Source: Solidesulfovibrio magneticus RS-1 (GTDB lineage Bacteria > Desulfobacterota > Desulfovibrionia > Desulfovibrionales > Desulfovibrionaceae). From it: a DNA stretch of 64,000 nucleotides. Position numbers and translations under genes: made by a program. Location of the stretch: contig NC_012796.1 in assembly GCF_000010665.1 (NCBI RefSeq), positions 186,001 to 250,000 of the forward strand. The letters are read 5' to 3'. This document shows positions 26,624 through 34,740 of the stretch, piece by piece. Below the pieces are notes generated by a model. That model worked only from the letters and a program-made list of their open reading frames with translations. It had not been told where the DNA came from and searched no databases. Positions within the stretch are counted from its first letter, which is position 1; each line of letters starts with the position of its first letter.

Positions 26624-26652
26624 GTGACATTGCGGCCGAACTTTTGTATCCA
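26624..26652 (+). promoter_or_regulatory. Possible sigma-70 promoter of valS
   Basis: GTGACA (26624-26629) and TATCCA (26647-26652) are 17 bp apart, giving a leader of about 40 nt. The match to TTGACA/TATAAT is moderate. No T-box or other leader structure was seen. Confidence 0.35.
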
Positions 26653-26699
26653 GGGCCGCTTGGCGGCGCATTGCGCCGCAGCTATTTCAAGGAGCGCAT

Positions 26700-29366
26700 A
26701 TGACCAGCGAGGCCCTTTCCAAGGGATATGAGCCGGCCGACGTCGAGGCGAAATGGATCGCCTACTGGCAGGACGAAAAGACCTTCACTCCGGACCCCGA
26801 CGGCCCGGGCGAACCCTATTCCATCGTCATCCCGCCGCCCAACGTCACCGGCGCCCTGCACATGGGCCATGCCCTCAACATCACCATTCAGGACATCCTG
26901 TGCCGTTACCACCGCCAGCTCGGCCGCAAGGTGCTGTGGGTGCCGGGCACGGACCATGCCGGCATCGCGACGCAAAACGTGGTGGAGCGGTCCCTGGCCG
27001 CCGCCGGAACCTCCCGCGAGGAACTCGGCCGCGAGGCCTTCATTGAGCGCGTCTGGAAATGGCGCGAGGAGTACGGCGGCAAGATCCTCAACCAGATCAG
27101 CCGCCTGGGCGCGTCCGTGGACTGGAGCCGGGAACGCTTCACCATGGACGAGGGACTGTCCAAGGCCGTGCGCGAAGTGTTCGTGCGTCTTTATGAAGAC
27201 GGGCTGATCTATCAGGGCGACTACATCATCAACTGGTGCCCGCGCTGCCACACCGCCCTGGCCGATCTGGAAGTGGAATACGCCCCGCACATCGGCAAGC
27301 TCTACCACATCCGTTACCCGGTGGAAGGCACGGACCAGTTCGTCACCGTGGCCACCACCCGCCCCGAGACGCTCCTTGGCGACACGGCCGTGGCCGTGCA
27401 CCCCGAGGACGAGCGCTACAAGGACGTGGTCGGCAAGTTCGCCATCCTGCCCCTGGTCGGTCGCCGCATCCCCATCATCGCCGACGCCTACGTCGAGCGC
27501 GAATTCGGCACGGGCTGCCTCAAGGTCACCCCGGCCCACGACATGAACGACTTCGAGCTGGGCCGCAAACACGGGCTGGACGTCATCGCCGTCCAGGACG
27601 CGGCCGGGCGCATCAACGAGAACGCTCCCGAGAAGTACCGGGGCCTGGACCGGCTGGCCGCCCGCAAGGCCGTGGTCGAGGACCTCAAGGAACTGACGCT
27701 GCTCGACGATATCCGCGACTACGAGCACAACGTGGGCGAGTGCTACCGCTGCCGCACGGTCATCGAGCCCTTCGTGTCCAAGCAGTGGTTCGTCAAGACC
27801 GGCCCCCTGGCCAAGGTGGCGCGCAAGGCCGTGGAAGACGGCCGCACCATCATCCTGCCCGACCAGTGGACCAAGACCTATTACGACTGGCTCGACAACA
27901 TCCGCGACTGGTGCGTGTCGCGCCAGATCTGGTGGGGGCATCGCATCCCGGCCTGGACCTGCGATTCCTGCGGCGAACTCATCGTCTCCCGCGAGACGCC
28001 CACCGCCTGCCCGGCCTGCGGCGGCTCGCGCCTGACCCAAGACCCCGACGTCCTGGACACCTGGTTCTCCTCGGCGCTATGGCCCTTTACCACCATGGGC
28101 TGGCCCGATCAGACCAAGGAACTGGCCACGTTTTACCCCACCTCGGTATTAAGCACCGCTTTCGACATCCTCTTTTTCTGGGTGGCCCGCATGATGATGA
28201 TGGGCCTGCATTTCATGGACGAAGTGCCGTTTAGGCACGTCTACATCCACGCCCTGGTGCGCGACGCCGAGGGCCGCAAGATGAGCAAGTCGCTGGGCAA
28301 CGGCATTGATCCCCTGGCCATGATGGAGCGCTACGGCACCGACGCCCTGCGCTTCACCCTGGCCGCCTTCGCCGCCATGGGCCGCGACATCAAGCTGGCC
28401 GAGGAGCGCATCGAAGGCTACCGCCACTTCATCAACAAGCTGTGGAACGCGGCCCGGTTCGCGCTGATGCACGTGGCCGACGGCGCGCCGGAGATGGAGT
28501 TGTCCCAGGCGGCCAAGGCCGGGCTGTGCCACGCCATGATCCTCTCGCGCCTGGAGCGCCTCAAAGGCACGGTGTCCCGGGCCATCGAGGGCTACCAGTT
28601 CAATGAGGCGGCCCAGGAGCTGTACGGCTTTTTCTGGCGCGAATTCTGCGACTGGTACCTGGAAATGGCCAAGGTGGACCTGGGCGGCGAGGACGAGTTC
28701 AAGAAGGGCGCGGCCAAGCGCGTGCTTTTGACCGTACTGTCCGAGACGCTCACCCTCATGCACCCCATCGTGCCCTTCGTTACCCAGGAGATCTGGAGCA
28801 AGCTGCCGGGCATGGCCGAACCCAACCTGGCCAAGGTTCCCTATCCGCCGCTGCGCACCGAACTCATCAGCGACGAGGCCGAGGCGGCCATGGAGCTGCT
28901 GCGCTCGGTGGTGGTCGGGGTGCGCAACATCCGGGCCGAGCTCAACATCAACCCGGGCGTGAAGCTCACCGCCCTGGTCCATGCCGAGGATGCCGCCCAG
29001 GCCGCCTCGCTGACGGCCAACGCGGCCATGATCAGCTTCCTGGCCAAGCTGGAACGCTTCGAGGCCGGCCCGGACGTGGCCGCGCCCAAGGCCTCGGCCT
29101 CGGCCGCCTGCGGCTCGTGCGCGCTTTTCGTGCCGCTTTCCGGCGCGGTGGACTTCGATGTGGAGTTCCTGCGCCTGTCCAAGGAAGAAGTGAAGACGGT
29201 CAAGGAACTGACCGTGGTGGAAAAAAAGCTCGGCAACGAGGACTTCGTGTCCCGCGCCCCGGCCGAGGTGGTGGCCAAGGAGCGGGAGAAGCAGGACGCG
29301 CTGAGCGAACGCTTGGCCCGGCTGCGCGAGCTCAAGGACCGCATCCGCAAGCTCATGGCCGAATAG
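26700..29366 (+). CDS. valS: Valyl-tRNA synthetase
   Basis: 888-aa class I aminoacyl-tRNA synthetase charging tRNA-Val. HIGH-type motif PPPNVTGALHMGHALN (residues 46-60). Editing domain CP1 includes the TTRPETLLGDTAVAVHPED region, and KMSKS is at about 527-531 in GRKMSKSLGNGIDP. A zinc-ribbon-like CDSCGEL/CPACGG pair lies in the CP region. An anticodon-binding domain and a C-terminal coiled-coil arm (from about residue 820) complete the usual layout and length. ATG with AAGGAG upstream. Followed by a strong terminator. Confidence 0.97.
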   Translation: MTSEALSKGYEPADVEAKWIAYWQDEKTFTPDPDGPGEPYSIVIPPPNVTGALHMGHALNITIQDILCRYHRQLGRKVLWVPGTDHAGIATQNVVERSLAAAGTSREELGREAFIERVWKWREEYGGKILNQISRLGASVDWSRERFTMDEGLSKAVREVFVRLYEDGLIYQGDYIINWCPRCHTALADLEVEYAPHIGKLYHIRYPVEGTDQFVTVATTRPETLLGDTAVAVHPEDERYKDVVGKFAILPLVGRRIPIIADAYVEREFGTGCLKVTPAHDMNDFELGRKHGLDVIAVQDAAGRINENAPEKYRGLDRLAARKAVVEDLKELTLLDDIRDYEHNVGECYRCRTVIEPFVSKQWFVKTGPLAKVARKAVEDGRTIILPDQWTKTYYDWLDNIRDWCVSRQIWWGHRIPAWTCDSCGELIVSRETPTACPACGGSRLTQDPDVLDTWFSSALWPFTTMGWPDQTKELATFYPTSVLSTAFDILFFWVARMMMMGLHFMDEVPFRHVYIHALVRDAEGRKMSKSLGNGIDPLAMMERYGTDALRFTLAAFAAMGRDIKLAEERIEGYRHFINKLWNAARFALMHVADGAPEMELSQAAKAGLCHAMILSRLERLKGTVSRAIEGYQFNEAAQELYGFFWREFCDWYLEMAKVDLGGEDEFKKGAAKRVLLTVLSETLTLMHPIVPFVTQEIWSKLPGMAEPNLAKVPYPPLRTELISDEAEAAMELLRSVVVGVRNIRAELNINPGVKLTALVHAEDAAQAASLTANAAMISFLAKLERFEAGPDVAAPKASASAACGSCALFVPLSGAVDFDVEFLRLSKEEVKTVKELTVVEKKLGNEDFVSRAPAEVVAKEREKQDALSERLARLRELKDRIRKLMAE

Positions 29367-29394
29367 GCCGGCGGCGGGCTTTCGCTGAAATAAC

Positions 29395-29428
29395 AAGGCG
29401 GGCGGCTCCGGAAGGAGCCGCCCGCCTT
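29395..29428 (+). terminator. Intrinsic terminator after valS
   Basis: AAGGCGGGCGGCTCC (29395-29409) and GGAGCCGCCCGCCTT (29414-29428) form a 15-bp perfect stem with a four-base loop, followed by GCTTTTG. Confidence 0.92.
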
Positions 29429-29429
29429 G

Positions 29430-29820
29430 CTTTTGCCCGCCGGGCTTCCGCTTGGGAAACAGCGGTCCCTGCGCTCCATGTCCAGGAGGGAAGGGTTCGC
29501 CATGCGGCGGAGCTCCCAAGGACCAGCAGCGGCCAAGGTCGCCCTCCCCCATGTCCGCCTTTGGTGTCCCCCCCGCATTACTTCTTGCCAATTTTTCAAG
29601 CTTTTCGGGTATAAAAGCAATAAAAGAATATACTATAATAAATTGAAATTTGTCTTGCCGTAGCAATCGATATGTGCAAACATATTTCCTGCCGGCGTTA
29701 ATGCATTCTCCGCTTAAATTTCCCTTTGAAATCTCCAGGGGCGCAACGCGAGGCTAGGTAAACACGTGCCCGGCATGCTCGCCTCCCGAGACCCACGGAG
29801 TTCACACAGGAGACAACACA
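29430..29820. other. Gap with AT-rich patch before the orphan gene
   Basis: No gene is seen. From about 29575 to 29740 the base composition drops sharply to AT-rich, including TATACTATAATAA near 29629, a good -10 sequence with no clear -35. The shift marks a junction between the valS region and a likely acquired segment. No direct repeats or tRNA were recognised at the edges. Confidence 0.6.
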
Positions 29821-31020
29821 ATGAGCACGCAGCGAGTATTCTCCGTCTGGACCATTACAATTACCGCGGTGGTGACGTTTGTCATTTCGGGCATTGGCGG
29901 ATCATTGTTCAACGAGTACTTAAAAAGGCCAAAGCCTGAAGTCGTAGTCACCTCCATAGGGTTTACTGGCGGCCAGCAATACATTGATATAGGAGAAGAA
30001 CTTGTCATATTGACAAGAGACAACCCATGGTCAGAGTCTTTTGAGCGTTATCAAACATATAGCAGCCTAGAAAAAAGCTATGAAAATATGCTCAGAATGA
30101 AAAAAATGCTTGAAGCAGGCATCGAGAATGTGAAGTCCTGGACGTCGCACAATCTAGGAGGGTCCAGGCAACAGCTATCTTTAGACGAAATATTAAAAAC
30201 ACCCCTATGCAATCTTGAAATAATAGGGAGCTTGCTGATTGGATCTATTATCCGTGAAGAAGTGTCAAGTCCGCCCATAAGCCTTGAACGGCTGCGCGCG
30301 ACGGAGTTAGTCACCAATATAGACAATGACGGTGATCGATGGATGATCTATCTAAAAAGACAAGTTACTAACTTCCCGTACAAGAGGTGCAAGACCAAAC
30401 ATGCTCTGAACATGGTCGAATGTCTCGCCAGAAGCTTTGCTTGTGGCTCGGTAGCGAACATCGCGCACTTCATGAACGAGTATCAGACTATTGCCTATCG
30501 TGACCTTGATGGTCTCAACCGCACAATCTCCGGGGTCGAGAAGGTTTTGCTCCCAAAGTCGCATATCTCCTTGTCCGCACTGGTTTACAATTCCGGGTCC
30601 ACGGCGTTGACGGTCAATCCCTACATGGGGCTCAAATTTGAGCATGAAGACTTGAACGGCACGGAAACGATCCTTGCCGTTTCGAAACGATTAAACAACG
30701 GCCACGCGACGGGTGAACGGGACGAGGGGAACGACAGTGAAGGGACTTCCGTTTATGTCGAGCCCTTTCTTCCCAAAAAAGCCGAGGGGGACTACCTCTT
30801 TGTGCCACCAAACTCCGAAGTCCGGTTCGAGCTGGAGAGCGTTGAAGCGATTGGAGGGGAGCACGGCAAGAGAATCAAAGACTTATTTTCCGCCAACGCG
30901 TTGCGGTGCAAGCTTATCGCCCAAACGGACAATGGCGGCCTGCTCGTTTCTTCGTCGGTCATCTTTGGGCGAAGTGTTTCAAAAGCGCAAAAAGATAGCC
31001 TTGCCAATGTCCTTCGATAG
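29821..31020 (+). CDS. Orphan membrane-anchored protein of atypical composition
   Basis: 399 aa, family not recognised. One N-terminal TM segment (about residues 9-29, VWTITITAVVTFVISGIGGSLF) is followed by a large soluble part. That part begins with a beta-rich segment (KPEVVVTSIGFTGGQQYIDIGEELVIL) and a helical central region. The C-terminal third is beta-rich and resembles an immunoglobulin-like or lipid-exposed domain only by secondary-structure impression. The gene uses many ATA, AGA, TTA and AAA codons, unlike all its neighbours, which points to horizontal transfer. AGGAGACAACACA precedes the ATG. It stands alone between valS and a c-di-GMP gene. Confidence 0.75.
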   Translation: MSTQRVFSVWTITITAVVTFVISGIGGSLFNEYLKRPKPEVVVTSIGFTGGQQYIDIGEELVILTRDNPWSESFERYQTYSSLEKSYENMLRMKKMLEAGIENVKSWTSHNLGGSRQQLSLDEILKTPLCNLEIIGSLLIGSIIREEVSSPPISLERLRATELVTNIDNDGDRWMIYLKRQVTNFPYKRCKTKHALNMVECLARSFACGSVANIAHFMNEYQTIAYRDLDGLNRTISGVEKVLLPKSHISLSALVYNSGSTALTVNPYMGLKFEHEDLNGTETILAVSKRLNNGHATGERDEGNDSEGTSVYVEPFLPKKAEGDYLFVPPNSEVRFELESVEAIGGEHGKRIKDLFSANALRCKLIAQTDNGGLLVSSSVIFGRSVSKAQKDSLANVLR

Positions 31021-31120
31021 TCGTTGGTTGCCCTGAGCGCCGCGACGGTCAGGCGGCATCCTCGCCTGGGCGGGCGAGATCATCCGGCAGCGTTATCGCT
31101 CCGACAACTGTCGAACGTTG

Positions 31121-33526
31121 CTATGCCTCCCGAAGCATCCGTTCCACGTCCTCCTTGCACACCGGCCGCGAAAAGAGAAATCCCTGGCCGGCCTCGCAGG
31201 CAAAGCCGGTCAGCACGTCGGACTGGGTCTCCAGCTCCACGCCCTCGGCCACCACGTCCAGGCCCAGGCTGTGGGCCAGGGCCACCACCGCGCCCACGAT
31301 CTTGCGGTTCTCGCTGGTGTCCAGGTCGCTGACAAAGGCCCGGTCCACCTTCAGGGTGTCGATGGGGAAGCGCTGCAAATAGGACAGCGACGAATAGCCC
31401 GTACCGAAGTCGTCGACGGAAAGGCGCACGCCCAGGGCCTTGAGGCGTTTTAAGCGCAGGATGGACACTTCCGGGTTGTCCATGATCACCGTTTCGGTGA
31501 TTTCGAGCTTGAGCGCCCTGGGGTCCATACCCGTGTCGCGCAGGATGCGCTCCACATCCTCGACCAGGCTCGGCTGGGACAGCTGTTTGGCCGACAGGTT
31601 CACGCTCATGGACATGCCGGCCGTCTCGGGGAAACGGGCCTGCCAGGAGGCCATGGTGCGGCAGGCTTCGGTCAAGACCCACAGCCCAAGGGGCACGATG
31701 AGCCCCGTATCCTCGCACACCGGGATGAATTCCCCGGGCGGCGCGATGCCCTTGCCCGGCCGCCGCCAGCGCACCAGCGCCTCGAACCCCGTGACCCGCC
31801 GGTCGCGCAGGGCCAGGATGGGCTGGTAGTCGAGATAGAACTCGCCGCGTTTCAGCGCCGCGCGCAGATCGCTTTCCAGGTCCATGAGCCGGATGGCGTC
31901 TTCGAGCATCCGGGTGTTGAAGACCTTGAAGCGGTTTCGCCCCTCGTCCTTGGCCCGGTGCAGGGCGATGTTGGCGTTTCGCAGCAGCTCCTCGGGCTTT
32001 TCGTAGATGGCCGGGCTGACCACGATGCCCATGGAGGCCGAGACGTGGACGTCGTGGCCGGACAGCGGAAACACCTCGCTCATGGCATCGCGGATGCGTT
32101 TGATGATGCGCACCACTTCCCGGTAGGAGCCGGTCTCTTCCAGGACCACCACGAACTCGTCGCCGCCAAGCCGGGCCACGGTGTCCAGGCTGCGCACGCA
32201 GTCGCGAAGCCGCCGGGCCACGCTTTCCAGCAGCCGGTCGCCCACATGGTGGCCCAGACTGTCGTTGACGATCTTGAAACGGTCGAGGTCGAGGAAAATG
32301 ACGGCGTACTGGTAATTGTCGCGCCGTTTGGAGCGCTCCAAGGCCTGGCGGATGCGGTCCAGGCACAGGCTGCGGTTGGGCAGGCCCGTCAGGGGATCGT
32401 GGAAGGCCATGTGGGCCAGCTGGCTTTCGAGCTGCTTGCGGTCGGTGATGTCCGTGACGATGCCGCCGGCCAGCCGCCGGGATTCGTCCAGGCCCATGGG
32501 AAACAGCGACACAAGCAGGGTCTTGTCCTGGCCGCCGATGGCGAAGGTGGTTTCCTTTTTCACCGGCTCGTTCCAGGCGATGACTCGGGAGGCGTCCCGG
32601 ACCAGGGAGGCGGCCAGCTCCTGGGGCAGCGCGTCCGACAGCGGCGTGCCCGGTTCGGGCAGCCCCGGCAGCCCGAACATGCGGGCGGCGCTGGCGTTTA
32701 AAAACCGCAGTCGGTCCTCGGCGTCGATGACGCAAAAGCCCTCGGCCGAAAGGCCCAGATCGATTTCCGGCACGTCGGGTCGCGCCCCCTGGATCTGGCA
32801 GGGCCGCACTTCGAGAAGCACCTGGCCGACCCCGGCCGCGTCGGGCAGGGGCGAGGCGGCCACGGCCGCCGGGAACACCCCGCCTTCAGGCCGCAGGCCG
32901 CTGAGACGCACATGGCCGGCCTCGCCGTTGGCGGCGGCGTCGATGACGGAAAGCAGCGTGGCCGCGTCGCGGGCGGCGAAAAAATCCTGGGCCGGCTGGC
33001 CCCGCAAGGCGTCGGCGCAGTGGCCGAACAGGCGGGTGGCGGCCGGATTGACGTCGGCTATGGCATTGTGGCCATCCACCAGACAAAGGGGGGTGGGCGA
33101 GGCGGCAAAAATGGCCCGGGAGCGCGCTTCGCTTTGGCGCAGCGCCTCTTCGGCCCGTTTTCGGGCCAGGCTGCTCTCGATGGCCACGATGAGCGCCTGG
33201 CTGTCGATGGGCAGGGGCAGGCAGCAGCAGGGCGGGGACTTCTTGAGGCGCGCGGCGAGGCCGGGTTCGCCGCCCGGAGCCAGCAGGATGACCGGGATGC
33301 CGTGGCCTTCGCGCAACAGCTTGGCCGCGTCCAGGCCGTCGCAAGCGCCGGTCAACAGCAGCTCCAGCACGGCGATGTCCGGCCGAAGCCGGTCCACGGT
33401 CTCCAGGGCCTCGCGGCAGGAAGCCGCCGGGCCAACGGCCTCGTAGCCATGCTCGCCAAGCAGGCGGGCCAGGGCGTTGGCCGAGGCCTGGTCCTTGTCA
33501 ACGATGAGGATGCGGGGTTGCGTCAT
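31121..33526 (-). CDS. Degenerate receiver-PAS-PAS-GGDEF-EAL protein (c-di-GMP turnover)
   Basis: 801-aa cytoplasmic protein. The N-terminal receiver-like domain (1-120) lacks the phospho-acceptor Asp: the site reads IAVLELLLTG, with Glu. The usual KP is replaced by LPLPI, so it cannot be phosphorylated normally. Two PAS-like regions follow. The GGDEF domain is intact (LGGDEFVVVLE) with an I-site RSLD five residues before it. The EAL domain keeps EALVRWRR, NLSAKQ, EITET, DDFGTGYSSL and KVDRAF. It can in principle both make and degrade c-di-GMP. ATG at 33526 follows AAGGGGGC. A paralogue with an intact receiver lies at 34741-36918. Confidence 0.92.
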   Translation of the reverse strand: MTQPRILIVDKDQASANALARLLGEHGYEAVGPAASCREALETVDRLRPDIAVLELLLTGACDGLDAAKLLREGHGIPVILLAPGGEPGLAARLKKSPPCCCLPLPIDSQALIVAIESSLARKRAEEALRQSEARSRAIFAASPTPLCLVDGHNAIADVNPAATRLFGHCADALRGQPAQDFFAARDAATLLSVIDAAANGEAGHVRLSGLRPEGGVFPAAVAASPLPDAAGVGQVLLEVRPCQIQGARPDVPEIDLGLSAEGFCVIDAEDRLRFLNASAARMFGLPGLPEPGTPLSDALPQELAASLVRDASRVIAWNEPVKKETTFAIGGQDKTLLVSLFPMGLDESRRLAGGIVTDITDRKQLESQLAHMAFHDPLTGLPNRSLCLDRIRQALERSKRRDNYQYAVIFLDLDRFKIVNDSLGHHVGDRLLESVARRLRDCVRSLDTVARLGGDEFVVVLEETGSYREVVRIIKRIRDAMSEVFPLSGHDVHVSASMGIVVSPAIYEKPEELLRNANIALHRAKDEGRNRFKVFNTRMLEDAIRLMDLESDLRAALKRGEFYLDYQPILALRDRRVTGFEALVRWRRPGKGIAPPGEFIPVCEDTGLIVPLGLWVLTEACRTMASWQARFPETAGMSMSVNLSAKQLSQPSLVEDVERILRDTGMDPRALKLEITETVIMDNPEVSILRLKRLKALGVRLSVDDFGTGYSSLSYLQRFPIDTLKVDRAFVSDLDTSENRKIVGAVVALAHSLGLDVVAEGVELETQSDVLTGFACEAGQGFLFSRPVCKEDVERMLREA

Positions 33527-33755
33527 TATGCCCCCTTGGCCGGGCGCGCGGGCGCGACCGACTTCGTCCACCGCTATTTCCAGTGGTTGGACGATACGCA
33601 AGGCGGTTACGATACGCAACCATTGCCGTTGCAGTCATGTGACGCAATGGGCGTTGCGCCGCGAATTTCTTTTCGGAATGAAATCAATACGGTTTTCGTG
33701 GAAAATACCATCGTCTTTCCACGGAACGCAACTGGCGGAATACAACGAAGAACGA

Positions 33756-34259
33756 CTACTTCGTGGGCACCCAGAGCTTGATGGCCGAGCCCTTGTCGCC
33801 CTGGGGCTGGACCATGCGGAATTCGTAGCGGGCGGTTCCCGGCTCCAGGCGGAACGTGGTCGTGCCGACATTGCCGCGCACGAAGCTTTGGAACTTGAAG
33901 GCCTGGCAGGTATCGTCCAGGGCCTTGCCGGCGCTGTCGAAGGGGGTCATGCAGATGCGCAAAAACGGCTGATTGGACTCGCCGCCGAACATGGTTTCCA
34001 TGTTGCTGGGCGGTTTTTGGGCCAGCTCGGCCGTGACCAGCACTTCCTTATAGGGAACCTTTTGCAGGGTCACCTTGCCGCCGGCGTCCATGTAGCGTTC
34101 CTCGGTGCGCTCCCGTTCCTTGATGTCCGTGACCTTGACGTAGTCGTTGCGCAGCTCCTTGTACGCTCCAAGGCTGAGGGACTGGCCGGCCCCCCGGGCC
34201 GGGGCGACGGCGAGAACGGTCAGGGCCAGACACAGGACCAGGGCGCGGGGCAGGAACAT
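33756..34259 (-). CDS. Secreted protein of unknown function, 167 aa
   Basis: Signal peptide at residues 1-24 (MFLPRALVLCLALTVLAVAPARGA). The mature part is predicted as beta-rich, with two cysteines (RICMTPFD, DDTCQAF) that could form a disulfide. The last third (GTTTFRLEPGTARYEFRMVQ) has a beta-sandwich look. No family is recognised. AAGGACG precedes the ATG. It shares orientation with the CBS protein upstream (22 bp gap), so the two may be co-transcribed. Confidence 0.7.
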   Translation of the reverse strand: MFLPRALVLCLALTVLAVAPARGAGQSLSLGAYKELRNDYVKVTDIKERERTEERYMDAGGKVTLQKVPYKEVLVTAELAQKPPSNMETMFGGESNQPFLRICMTPFDSAGKALDDTCQAFKFQSFVRGNVGTTTFRLEPGTARYEFRMVQPQGDKGSAIKLWVPTK

Positions 34260-34280
34260 GGGCGGCGTCCTTGTGGTCGC

Positions 34281-34670
34281 CTATCCCTCGCGCCGGGGCG
34301 CGATGGGAAAAATGGCGAGCTTCAAAAAATCGGTTTCCGTGATGATGCCGACGAGATTGCCCGCGGCGACCACGGGCAGGCAGCCGTACTTGTGGAAAAT
34401 CATGGTCTCGGCCGCCGTGCGCAGGGGCGTGTCCGGGGCCACCGTGGCGACGTCGCTGCGCATGATGTCGCGAAGCGGCGTGCCCGGGTCCTTTTTGTGC
34501 TCCAGAGCCAGGACGTCGCGCTGGGTGACCAGTCCGGCCAGCCGGCCGTCGGCGTCCAGCACCGGAATGTGGCGGATAAACAGTTCCTGCATGGCCGCCA
34601 CGGCGTCGGCCAGGCTGTCGGTTTCCTTGAGGCAGCGCAACTGGCTGGTCATGAGGTCGGCTACGAACAT
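34281..34670 (-). CDS. Tandem CBS-domain protein
   Basis: 129 aa made of two CBS motifs (Bateman module). Residues 1-60 read VADLMTSQLRCLKETDSLADAVAAM...HIPVLDADGRLAGLVTQRDVL; residues 68-125 read LRDIMRSDVATVAPDTPLRTAAETM...CLPVVAAGNLVGIITETDFL. Such stand-alone modules bind adenine nucleotides and tune partner enzymes. Start chosen at 34670, with AGGAGACACGGC upstream; an in-frame ATG 8 codons earlier is less likely. Located between two c-di-GMP genes; the partner is unknown. Confidence 0.88.
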   Translation of the reverse strand: MFVADLMTSQLRCLKETDSLADAVAAMQELFIRHIPVLDADGRLAGLVTQRDVLALEHKKDPGTPLRDIMRSDVATVAPDTPLRTAAETMIFHKYGCLPVVAAGNLVGIITETDFLKLAIFPIAPRREG

Positions 34671-34740
34671 GCCGTGTCTCCTGTCGGCGCGCATGGCAAA
34701 AAACCGCGCCCCATGGTCAAATCCTTGCCCAATCGTCCCG

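Noticed and set aside
26467-26699. Possible T-box or other leader regulation before valS.
   Set aside because: No conserved T-box sequence, specifier stem or antiterminator was found in the short leader, and T-boxes are rare in this group.
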